From Chitinophaga niabensis (GTDB taxonomy: Bacteria > Bacteroidota > Bacteroidia > Chitinophagales > Chitinophagaceae), in NCBI RefSeq assembly GCF_900129465.1, contig NZ_FSRA01000001.1, positions 1,302,001-1,366,000 on the forward strand: a DNA stretch of 64,000 bases, written 5' to 3'. Of the stretch, positions 49,972 to 57,368 are shown in pieces. The translations under genes and the position numbers were made by a program. Every line of letters starts with the position of its first letter. Within the stretch, counting starts at the first letter, position 1. The notes beneath the pieces are model-generated. The model searched no databases. It was not told where the DNA came from and saw nothing but the letters and a program-made list of their open reading frames with translations.

Positions 49972-52326
49972 ATGAAAAAGCTACTCACATCCGCAGTATT
50001 GTTCCTGTTGATCTGCAATACCGGCAAAACACAGCAATTCACTCCCAAAAAGGGAAGTGAAGGTTATTACAAGATCACTACTCAGTTGAAACATCGTACA
50101 GGAAGCGAAAAAAATACTGCCACCTGGTACTTTAAGGTATTGGAAGTAGCAAAAGACAGCATGGTACTCAATTGTACCCTGCTTAATTATGATGGAGAAG
50201 CGGGCGGGCGGCTATTTAATACTGCGCAGCCAGATAAAAGCAGGACCAATAATACAAGGGACCTGGAGGTGCTGGCCTTGCTGAACAGGCCATTCCTGTA
50301 CCACTATAAGTTTGAGAAAATGAATGAGCAGCCTGGGATCAGGTCCATTTTTAATGAGCGTATTAAAGACTGGCAGCTGGATAAGAACGTGGCAGGAAAC
50401 ATGAAGGGGAATGAAAGGTCGTACCTGGTAAATGAGCTATATTGGATCGTACCATCCCTGCCCGTTACGCCTGATAAATTGCCTGATAGCTGGTTATCCA
50501 CCGATAGCCTGTCGGTATTTACCGTGCTGGACCGGGACGCTTCTTCTTTGCAATATGGTTTGGCACGGGAAGAGAAGGAGCATAAGATGAAAATTACAGG
50601 CCGCCTCTCTTTAGATCTTTCTACCGGAATGATAAGGTCTGCCACCATTGAGAATCACATTGGCGATGATGTTCATTTTGAAAGGTCCTTCAACCGGGTA
50701 ACTGCGTCTGAAGCAGGAGCCTCTCCGCTCAGCGAGGATGCAAAGGCAGCTATTGCTAAAATGTCCGACTTCAGCGAAGCGTTAAAGAATGAAGATGGGT
50801 ATGATTCCCTGAAGCTGGAGAAATATTTTGCGCAATACGATCCGCTCATGGGGAATATTACTTTTTACAAGATTGCAAAGGCAGGCATGTTGCAGGGCTC
50901 CAATATGAACGATAAGTATTCAAGGTATAATGAAATATTAACACGGATTGAAGACGCTGCTTTGGCAGCCTACCCGCATCATTTACACAATAAACTCCAG
51001 GAGGTTAAGTCTATCAGCGTAGACAGTGCTTACAATACCATTCGTTATCTCAGCCGCATGAAGAAGAGTTATGGGGATTGGGTACAATATACCTTCGCGC
51101 AGGAATTCCTTCACCAGAGACCCATTGAAGAACTGCAGAGAGCCTGGAGAAAACAAGGCGTTCCTGAAAAGAAGATAGACAAACTAACAAAAGATGTGAT
51201 CAATGGAAGGCGCATCGCTGATCCGTTGATGGAGAAACTGGCCAATGATGAAGATACGCTGATCCGTAATGAAGTATACCCCATGTACCTGTGGGTACAG
51301 GCCATGAAACATTCATCCAGTAAAGATTCCCTGTTAAGGATCGCGCATGAGCTGGAGAATATGAATGGAAGTAAAAGGTATAGTAACCATCATCGTTATG
51401 CCTTGCTGGTGTACCGGCAATTGCTGGCATCCGGGCATACTAAAGAGGCGGGCATGCTGCTCAGCCGGCAGATCACAGCCATGGAAAAGAACAGGCTGGA
51501 TAGTTTGGATGCGGACCGTTTTACAGAACAGAATATGCTGGCATATGCCTGTAAATTAAAAAGCGATGAACTGGCTGCCACCGATAAAAAGCAGGCGATG
51601 GCATATTTGTCTAAAGCGGCGATGTATTCTCCTAAAAATGTAAAGGAACGCGCACATTCCAGCTTTTACGATCGTGTGCTCCTGGAATCGAAAGAGAGTT
51701 ACCGGGCTGACTTTGCGGAAGCGCTGATTGCACAGGGCAACAGCAAAGAAGCCATGAAAGTATTAAGCGAACAACTGAATGCTGATCCTTCAATCTTTGA
51801 AGACCTGAAAGCTTCTTTTTCAAAGAACTTTCCCCAACTGGATTTTTACAACTTCTTTCATAATTATATAATAAAGTCCTGGAAAACGGCGCCTGATTTT
51901 ACCCTGAAAAGCCCCGATGCTAAAACAACATATAAGTTGGCTGACTATCGCGGGAAATGGCTGTTGCTGGACTTCTGGGGCACCTGGTGCCCGCCCTGCA
52001 GGGAAGAAATGCCAAAGATCAATGCATTTGCGCAAAAGATAAAAGGCCGTAATGACCTGGCTTTCCTTTCCATTGCCTGCCGTGATCAGCCGGAGACGGT
52101 GATCAGCTATCTTGCTGCGCATAATTATGATATGCCTGCTTCCATGTCTGATAACCAGGTACAAAAAAAGTATGAGGTGCCGGGTTATCCCGCCAAGTTC
52201 CTGATCAGCCCATCCGGTACAGTATTCAATATCCCTTTTGGGAAAGATTGGGAAAAGGCGGTAGAACAATTCACCGGTCTTCAGGAAAAGAGCAGGGAGG
52301 CTAAAGTGCAGACCCACAAGGATTGA
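49972..52326 (+). CDS. Secreted protein with C-terminal TlpA/thioredoxin-like domain
   Basis: 784 residues with a Sec signal peptide (MKKLLTSAVLFLLICNTGKTQQ). The first ~250 residues are beta-rich (KGSEGYYKITTQLKH...). A long helical region follows to ~630. The last ~150 residues are a thioredoxin fold of the TlpA/AhpC type: APDFTLKSPDAK, LLLDFWGTWCPPCREEMPKI with Cys673 and Cys676, and the cis-Pro loop YEVPGYPAKFLI. It probably handles disulfides in the periplasm. The front region has no domain I recognise. A TATATTTA sequence, one base from the -7 consensus, lies 29 nt before the ATG. Confidence 0.83.
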   Translation: MKKLLTSAVLFLLICNTGKTQQFTPKKGSEGYYKITTQLKHRTGSEKNTATWYFKVLEVAKDSMVLNCTLLNYDGEAGGRLFNTAQPDKSRTNNTRDLEVLALLNRPFLYHYKFEKMNEQPGIRSIFNERIKDWQLDKNVAGNMKGNERSYLVNELYWIVPSLPVTPDKLPDSWLSTDSLSVFTVLDRDASSLQYGLAREEKEHKMKITGRLSLDLSTGMIRSATIENHIGDDVHFERSFNRVTASEAGASPLSEDAKAAIAKMSDFSEALKNEDGYDSLKLEKYFAQYDPLMGNITFYKIAKAGMLQGSNMNDKYSRYNEILTRIEDAALAAYPHHLHNKLQEVKSISVDSAYNTIRYLSRMKKSYGDWVQYTFAQEFLHQRPIEELQRAWRKQGVPEKKIDKLTKDVINGRRIADPLMEKLANDEDTLIRNEVYPMYLWVQAMKHSSSKDSLLRIAHELENMNGSKRYSNHHRYALLVYRQLLASGHTKEAGMLLSRQITAMEKNRLDSLDADRFTEQNMLAYACKLKSDELAATDKKQAMAYLSKAAMYSPKNVKERAHSSFYDRVLLESKESYRADFAEALIAQGNSKEAMKVLSEQLNADPSIFEDLKASFSKNFPQLDFYNFFHNYIIKSWKTAPDFTLKSPDAKTTYKLADYRGKWLLLDFWGTWCPPCREEMPKINAFAQKIKGRNDLAFLSIACRDQPETVISYLAAHNYDMPASMSDNQVQKKYEVPGYPAKFLISPSGTVFNIPFGKDWEKAVEQFTGLQEKSREAKVQTHKD

Positions 52327-52327
52327 T

Positions 52328-52364
52328 GATCCGTTCCGCGTAGGTTTTGATCCGTTTGGCGTAG
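52328..52364 (+). repeat. Direct repeat pair, 21-bp period, candidate operator
   Basis: GATCCGTTCCGCGTAG (52328-52343) and GATCCGTTTGGCGTAG (52349-52364) agree at 14 of 16 positions and start 21 bp apart. They lie 22 bp before the TATCTTTG box of the next gene. Confidence 0.65.
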
Positions 52365-52386
52365 TATCCGGCATTTGAGGCCGTAC

Positions 52387-52394
52387 TATCTTTG
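52387..52394 (+). promoter_or_regulatory. -7 promoter box (TATCTTTG)
   Basis: Exact TAnnTTTG match, 20 nt before the ATG of the unknown secreted protein. The expected -33 position is taken by the end of the direct repeat pair, which is what an activator-dependent promoter would look like. Confidence 0.6.
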
Positions 52395-52414
52395 CGGCGT
52401 CAAAAGGATAAAAA

Positions 52415-53065
52415 ATGAAAAAGTTAATTCAGTTGTTTGTTTGGCTCGCCTGCTCGCTTACGGTTATTATAGCCGCCGCCAGGCATAGTGATAGAACCCG
52501 GCCAACCCCCAAAGCCCCTGTATTGAAGTTGAATATGGATACTAAAAAAGGAATGGGCACCTCTGTTGAGTATCCCACAGGCGCTGCCTATAAATTACCC
52601 AAAGGTATTGCGCTGAACATTTCCGGAACAGATAATAAGCGTTGCCAGCTTGGCGCCGGTAGCCTTGTAAGGCTCTGCCTGGCAATGCACAATAAAACAC
52701 GGGAGCCGGTTACGGTTACACTTCCTGCCGGCCTTATATTCGTTTCCCGGGATGAAAAGATCCAGAACGGCCTGCTGATCAGGGACGAAGCATTTGTACT
52801 GGCGGCAGGGGAAACCTTCATTTTCAACCTGGCGTTGTTTTGCCTGAATGAAGACAGAGCAGTGACCAAAGCAAAAGATAAATATAAGATCGGCCCTGTT
52901 TCAGAAGACGTGGACATTAAAGCCCTCATAGAACAATTGCAGGATAAGGACCTGGAGGATGAACATTACCAGGCAGCAGCACAGAAAGCTATCTGGAACA
53001 TTACAAAAGGGTTTGCGCTCACTGCTGCGCAACACAGAGCGATTGCACAGATACCGGGTATCTGA
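52415..53065 (+). CDS. Secreted protein of unknown function
   Basis: 216 residues with an N-terminal signal or anchor (MKKLIQLFVWLACSLTVIIAAARH). The middle is a beta-rich domain with TREPVTVTLPAGLIFVSRDEKIQNGLLI and IFNLALFCLNEDRAVTKAKDKY, a single ALFCLNE motif holding a Cys. The C-terminal ~50 residues are helical (ALIEQLQDKDLEDEHYQAAAQKAIWNIT). I do not recognise the family. It stands alone between a repeat-containing promoter and a terminator. Confidence 0.75.
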   Translation: MKKLIQLFVWLACSLTVIIAAARHSDRTRPTPKAPVLKLNMDTKKGMGTSVEYPTGAAYKLPKGIALNISGTDNKRCQLGAGSLVRLCLAMHNKTREPVTVTLPAGLIFVSRDEKIQNGLLIRDEAFVLAAGETFIFNLALFCLNEDRAVTKAKDKYKIGPVSEDVDIKALIEQLQDKDLEDEHYQAAAQKAIWNITKGFALTAAQHRAIAQIPGI

Positions 53066-53086
53066 TGTGATCGGGTTTAGAAAGGC

Positions 53087-53123
53087 AATGGCTGCTCCTG
53101 TTACCGGGGCAGTCATTTTTATT
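53087..53123 (+). terminator. Terminator after the unknown secreted protein gene
   Basis: AATGGCTGCTCC (53087-53098) pairs with GGGGCAGTCATT (53106-53117) using two G-T pairs, with a 7-nt loop, followed by a T-rich tail. Confidence 0.65.
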
Positions 53124-53192
53124 TTGGAAAGGAGTAACGGTGCAGGATGCTGAGATGATCTTATATAAGTATAAACCAAAATCTCCCCGCAC

Positions 53193-55538
53193 ATGCCTAG
53201 AATTCTACACGTTATCCTCCTGTGTTGTTTAATGCCGTTCCTGGTTAAAGCCCAGCAGGCTCCCAAAAGGGAATTGCGCGGCGCATGGATAGCTACCTAC
53301 TTAGGTATAGACTGGCCCAACCGCACGCAAACGCCTGCGCAGCAAAGGGCCGCATTCATCACTATTGCAGATCATCACAAAGCTACCGGGCTCAACGTGT
53401 TATACGTACAGGTACGCAGCCAGTGCGATGCGATGTATAACAGTCCTATTGAACCCTGGTCTGCCGACCTTACCGGTACACAGGGTGTTGCACCCGGTAC
53501 CCCCTGGGACCCCATGGAATTTGCTATTGAAGAATGCCATAAACGCGGTATGGAATTCCATGCCTGGCTTAACCCTTACCGCGCCGTTGGTAACTCCGCC
53601 AACCTGCCGGCTTTTGCCGCTACCCACGTAGCTAAACAACACCCGGAATGGCTGCTGAGCCAGGGTACGCTAAGGGTACTCGATCCCGGTTTGCCACAGG
53701 TAAGGGATTACATCACCACCGTGGTAGATGACATTGTTACCCGCTATGATGTGGATGGTATTCACTTCGACGATTATTTCTATCCACCTGCCGCACCGGC
53801 CGGTACAACACCGTATAACGATTCTGCTTCCTTTGCCGCAGACCCACGTGGTTTTACAGTGAAGGCAGACTGGCGAAGGGATAATGTAAGCCTGCTGATC
53901 AAAAGGATCTACGACAGCATCCGTGCTATTAAACCGTGGGTGAAATTCGGTGTATCTCCTTCCGGTATCTACAGGAACAGTACCAATCCTGCTATTGGTA
54001 CCCCTACATCCGGTCTTGAACATTACACCACACTTTTTGCAGATACCCGCAAATGGTTACAGGAAGGCTGGGTGGATTATATCATGCCGCAGGTATATTG
54101 GTACATCGGCCAGCCGGGTGCAAATTATGCCGCCATTGTGCCCTGGTGGAATAACAATGCTTATGGCCGCCATATCTACATTGGCATGGCAGGATATAAG
54201 GTGAATGATGCCGCACAGGCAGCACCATGGATGGACCCTAAACAGATCCCCAACGAAGTAAGGATGAACCGGGACAGTCTGTATACGAATATCTTCGGGC
54301 AGTCCATTTACAATACCTCCAGCCTGCGTGCCACTACGCGTTTAGGTTTCAGGGATTCCCTGCGGCTGGATTTCTATAAAAAGCCGGCATTACAGCCGGT
54401 GATGTTGTGGCGTGATAATGTTGCACCATCAGCACCCATCGCTTTGAATGCCACACCCTACGGCCCGGATTCCGTTGCATTAACCTGGACCAATACCGCC
54501 AGCACAACTGATGAAATGGATAAAGCCCGCCAGTTTGTGATCTACCGTTCTGAAGATCCGGTGATCGACACTACTTCTGCGGATAACATCCTTTTTATCA
54601 CCACAAGGGATCAGACTACTTTTACGGATAAGACCATTGTGCCCAATACCACTTATTACTACGCTGTAACGGCGGTGGACAGGTTTCACAATGAGAGCGG
54701 CCTGTCTAACCTCTCTGCTAACCAGGCCCCGGATATCCTTTGCCCGGGCGACCAGGAGTTAACCGCAGATGCATCCTGTACCGCAGCTTTGCCGGACTAC
54801 CGCTCACTGGCTGTAGTAAATGATCCAAGAGGAGTAACACTTACACAGTTACCTGCCCCGGGAAGTGCTGTGCAACATAACGATATCATCCGCCTGATTG
54901 CTACCAATGCAGGGGGCAAAGCAGATACCTGCTCTTTTGCCGTGATCGTGAAAGATACTATTCCGCCACAGATCGCCGGTTTAGCCGCAGATCCGTTCAT
55001 CATCGCCAATGCGAACAACCAGATGAAGGCGGTAACGCTGAATTACACAGTAGCTGAATGTGGTGCTGTTACAAATGTGATCACCATTACCAGCAACGAA
55101 GCGGTGAATGGTGCGCCTGACTGGGAAGTGATAGACGATCATCATATCAGGCTGCGTGCGGAACGTGATATCTTTGGTAATGGACGTATCTACACCATTA
55201 AGGTAACTTCAACGGATGCTGCAGGTAATGTAAGTACACAATCAACAGATGTACTGGTGCCATCCAATAAACCGTGGACGCATGGCGATGGCCTGGCAGT
55301 GGTAGCAATGCCTAACCCAACCCTTCACCAGTTTGTATTACTGATGGCAAGCAAAGATCCGTTGCCATTGACTATCAGGGTGTACAACAATAATGGTCAG
55401 CTGGTTGAGACCCGGAATAATATTGCGCCAAACAGTCTTATTACGATCGGTGCTAATTATCACGGCGGTATCTATTACGCAGAGATCACGCAGGGTACTA
55501 AACGTCAGATCCTGAAACTCCTGAAGTTAGGGAACTAA
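53193..55538 (+). CDS. GHL10-type glycoside hydrolase with FN3, HYR-like and T9SS sorting domains
   Basis: 781 residues. The order is: signal peptide (MPRILHVILLCCLMPFLVKAQQ); glycosyl-hydrolase-like-10 barrel from ~25 to ~400 (RELRGAWIATYLGIDWPN, VLYVQVRSQCDAMY, FHAWLNPYRA, VDGIHFDDYFYP, WVDYIMPQVYW); FN3 domain (APSAPIALNATPYGPDSVALTW...); HYR-like domain (CPGDQELTADASC...DTIPPQI); a beta domain; and a C-terminal sorting tail (VVAMPNPTLHQF...GGIYYAEI...LKLLKLGN). The tail marks it for type IX secretion. Relatives act on bacterial cell-wall glycans or other polysaccharides. Catalytic acid residues in the barrel fit a hydrolase, but the substrate is uncertain. Confidence 0.9.
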   Translation: MPRILHVILLCCLMPFLVKAQQAPKRELRGAWIATYLGIDWPNRTQTPAQQRAAFITIADHHKATGLNVLYVQVRSQCDAMYNSPIEPWSADLTGTQGVAPGTPWDPMEFAIEECHKRGMEFHAWLNPYRAVGNSANLPAFAATHVAKQHPEWLLSQGTLRVLDPGLPQVRDYITTVVDDIVTRYDVDGIHFDDYFYPPAAPAGTTPYNDSASFAADPRGFTVKADWRRDNVSLLIKRIYDSIRAIKPWVKFGVSPSGIYRNSTNPAIGTPTSGLEHYTTLFADTRKWLQEGWVDYIMPQVYWYIGQPGANYAAIVPWWNNNAYGRHIYIGMAGYKVNDAAQAAPWMDPKQIPNEVRMNRDSLYTNIFGQSIYNTSSLRATTRLGFRDSLRLDFYKKPALQPVMLWRDNVAPSAPIALNATPYGPDSVALTWTNTASTTDEMDKARQFVIYRSEDPVIDTTSADNILFITTRDQTTFTDKTIVPNTTYYYAVTAVDRFHNESGLSNLSANQAPDILCPGDQELTADASCTAALPDYRSLAVVNDPRGVTLTQLPAPGSAVQHNDIIRLIATNAGGKADTCSFAVIVKDTIPPQIAGLAADPFIIANANNQMKAVTLNYTVAECGAVTNVITITSNEAVNGAPDWEVIDDHHIRLRAERDIFGNGRIYTIKVTSTDAAGNVSTQSTDVLVPSNKPWTHGDGLAVVAMPNPTLHQFVLLMASKDPLPLTIRVYNNNGQLVETRNNIAPNSLITIGANYHGGIYYAEITQGTKRQILKLLKLGN

Positions 55539-55555
55539 GAGATCTTGAATAAAGC

Positions 55556-55592
55556 AAAGGCTGCCCGTACATGCGGGCAGCCTTTTTTTTGA
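55556..55592 (+). terminator. Terminator after the GHL10 gene
   Basis: AAAGGCTGCCCG (55556-55567) pairs with CGGGCAGCCTTT (55574-55585) and is followed by a run of T. It lies 18 bp after the stop. Confidence 0.9.
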
Positions 55593-55618
55593 AAGGAAAA
55601 CAGTATCTTCCAAAACAT

Positions 55619-56896
55619 ATGTCAGCAGTTCATTTTTCAAAACGCCAGATCTGGGTGGCTGTGATGGCGGCTATCACCAGCTTTGCTGCTTACACTGCCA
55701 TCTTTGCTTTCCGCAAGGCCTTCAACGTGGCGTCTTATAGCGGGCATACATTATTCGGCATGGACTTCAAAACGGTGCTGGTAGTAACGCAGGTGTTAGG
55801 ATATATGGCCAGTAAATTCTATGGCATCCGTTTTATATCCGAACTCAAACGTGTCCGCCGTCACTGGCTGATCATTGGGCTTGTTGGTATCTCCTGGCTG
55901 GCCTGGCTTTTATTCGCGCTGTTACCTGCTCCCTATAATTTCTGGTGCCTCTTTCTGAATGGTTTTCCATTGGGGTTATTATGGGGTATTGTGTTCTCTT
56001 ATGTGGAAGGCCGCAGAACAACAGACCTGATCAGCGCAGCGCTGGCGGTAAGTTTCATCTTTGCCTCAGGGCTTGCTAAAAGCACGGCGCAATGGGTGAT
56101 GAACAGCTTTCATGTAACGGAATACTGGATGCCTTTTGTAGTGGGCTGCATCTTTATGCCGGCCTTGTTCCTGTTTGTATTCCTGCTGGAAAAGATCCCC
56201 GCGCCGGATGAAGAAGATGTGGCGCAAAGGATGCACCGGCAGCCGATGTTGAAGGAAGACAGGAAGGCTTTGCTGAAAGGTTTCTTACCCGGCATTGTAG
56301 TACTCGTGATCATCTATATACTTGTTACCATCTTAAGGGAAGTGCGGGATAATTTCATGGCGGATATGTGGCGGGAGTCCGGCGAAGTATTCCAGGCGGG
56401 TGTATTTGCCAAAACAGAAACTTCTATCTCTATCATCATCCTGGTATTGATTGCCGTGATGATCTGGTTAAGGAACAGCTTTACAGCATTTATGCTGGCC
56501 CAGTGCATTATGCTTGCAGGGTTTATTATCTCATTGATCACTACCTGGTTATATGCAAGGCAGCAGCTGCCCATGTATCACTGGATGCTCTTTGTTGGCC
56601 TGGGCCTGTACATGGTATACATTCCCTTTAACAGCATCCTGTTCGACCGGTTCATTGCTGCATTCAGGTTTGCGGGGAATGTAGGTTTCCTGATCTATAT
56701 CGCAGACTCTTTCGGGTACCTGGGAAGTGTGGGTGTTATGCTTGCTAAAACCGTGTTGCAGATACAGACCAACTGGCTGCATTTCTATATGCAGTTAGTA
56801 ATGGTCACGGGTATAACAGGGGTGGTGGGCACCATTGCCTCCATGTTATATTTTATGCGCAAAATGCATCAGTATCAAAGTGATCAGCGCCGGTAA
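55619..56896 (+). CDS. DUF5690-family polytopic membrane protein (MFS-like)
   Basis: 425 residues from the ATG at 55619; a start at 55571 would lie inside the preceding terminator hairpin. About 12 membrane helices in a transporter-like layout (RQIWVAVMAAITSFAAYTAIFAFRKAFNVASY, VLGYMASKFYGIRFISELKR, FCHFY-type loops absent). The family is known only as DUF5690; its resemblance to major facilitator proteins suggests transport, with unknown cargo. Its 3' end overlaps the convergent DUF1304 gene by 51 bp, so the last 16 codons are also coding on the other strand. Confidence 0.85.
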   Translation: MSAVHFSKRQIWVAVMAAITSFAAYTAIFAFRKAFNVASYSGHTLFGMDFKTVLVVTQVLGYMASKFYGIRFISELKRVRRHWLIIGLVGISWLAWLLFALLPAPYNFWCLFLNGFPLGLLWGIVFSYVEGRRTTDLISAALAVSFIFASGLAKSTAQWVMNSFHVTEYWMPFVVGCIFMPALFLFVFLLEKIPAPDEEDVAQRMHRQPMLKEDRKALLKGFLPGIVVLVIIYILVTILREVRDNFMADMWRESGEVFQAGVFAKTETSISIIILVLIAVMIWLRNSFTAFMLAQCIMLAGFIISLITTWLYARQQLPMYHWMLFVGLGLYMVYIPFNSILFDRFIAAFRFAGNVGFLIYIADSFGYLGSVGVMLAKTVLQIQTNWLHFYMQLVMVTGITGVVGTIASMLYFMRKMHQYQSDQRR

Positions 56897-57217
56897 AGCC
56901 TGCACATAGAAGATCTTTTTACTGGCAGTGGCTGCACCATAGATCCCTGCAACAATCACACAGGAAAGGAAGAATACTGCTACATTGAATGCCCAGTGAT
57001 GGTCCCGGATGCAGAGGCTCCAGATCAGGCCTGCAGCGAGGAAGCCGTTATACAATCCCTGGTTGGCGGCCAGTACTTTGGTAGGTTCAAAGAGATGTTT
57101 GGGAATAGAGGAGAAGGACTTAGGGCCTTTGGTGGTCCAGGCAAACATTTCAAGCCAGAGGATATACAGGTGAATGAAAGCCACCAGGCCAATGAGGATC
57201 ATAACAATGATATGCAT
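56846..57217 (-). CDS. DUF1304 small membrane protein
   Basis: 123 residues with four membrane helices. Family landmarks are FIHLYILWLEMFAWTT, VLAANQGLYNGFLAAGLIWSL and GIYGAATASKKIFYVQALPALI. DUF1304 proteins are widespread inner-membrane proteins without a known function. The coding end overlaps the DUF5690 gene on the other strand by 51 bp. Confidence 0.88.
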   Translation of the reverse strand: MHIIVMILIGLVAFIHLYILWLEMFAWTTKGPKSFSSIPKHLFEPTKVLAANQGLYNGFLAAGLIWSLCIRDHHWAFNVAVFFLSCVIVAGIYGAATASKKIFYVQALPALITLILMHFAHKI

Positions 57218-57255
57218 ATGGTTCTTTTGCCAGCGAATATAATGAATGTTCGGAA

Positions 57256-57284
57256 CCGGACACTTCCTGTACCATAAGCGGACA
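57256..57284 (+). promoter_or_regulatory. Paired CGGACA sites before the second FtsX-type permease
   Basis: CCGGACA at 57256-57262 and GCGGACA at 57278-57284, 22 bp apart. This is the same motif and almost the same layout as before the permease gene at 29841. The second site is 84 bp before the ATG. No exact TAnnTTTG box follows; TATACTTTG at 57320-57328 is one base too long. Confidence 0.5.
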
Positions 57285-57368
57285 TGATCATCATGTTAAT
57301 CGTTTGGCAATTAATTCATTATACTTTGACCCGCTTTTTGCTGTGCAGGGAATATAATCCTTAACCTC

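Noticed and set aside
57303..57322. Possible sigma-54 promoter (TTTGGCA...) before the second permease
   Set aside because: The -12 GC element is missing, so the match is only half of the consensus.
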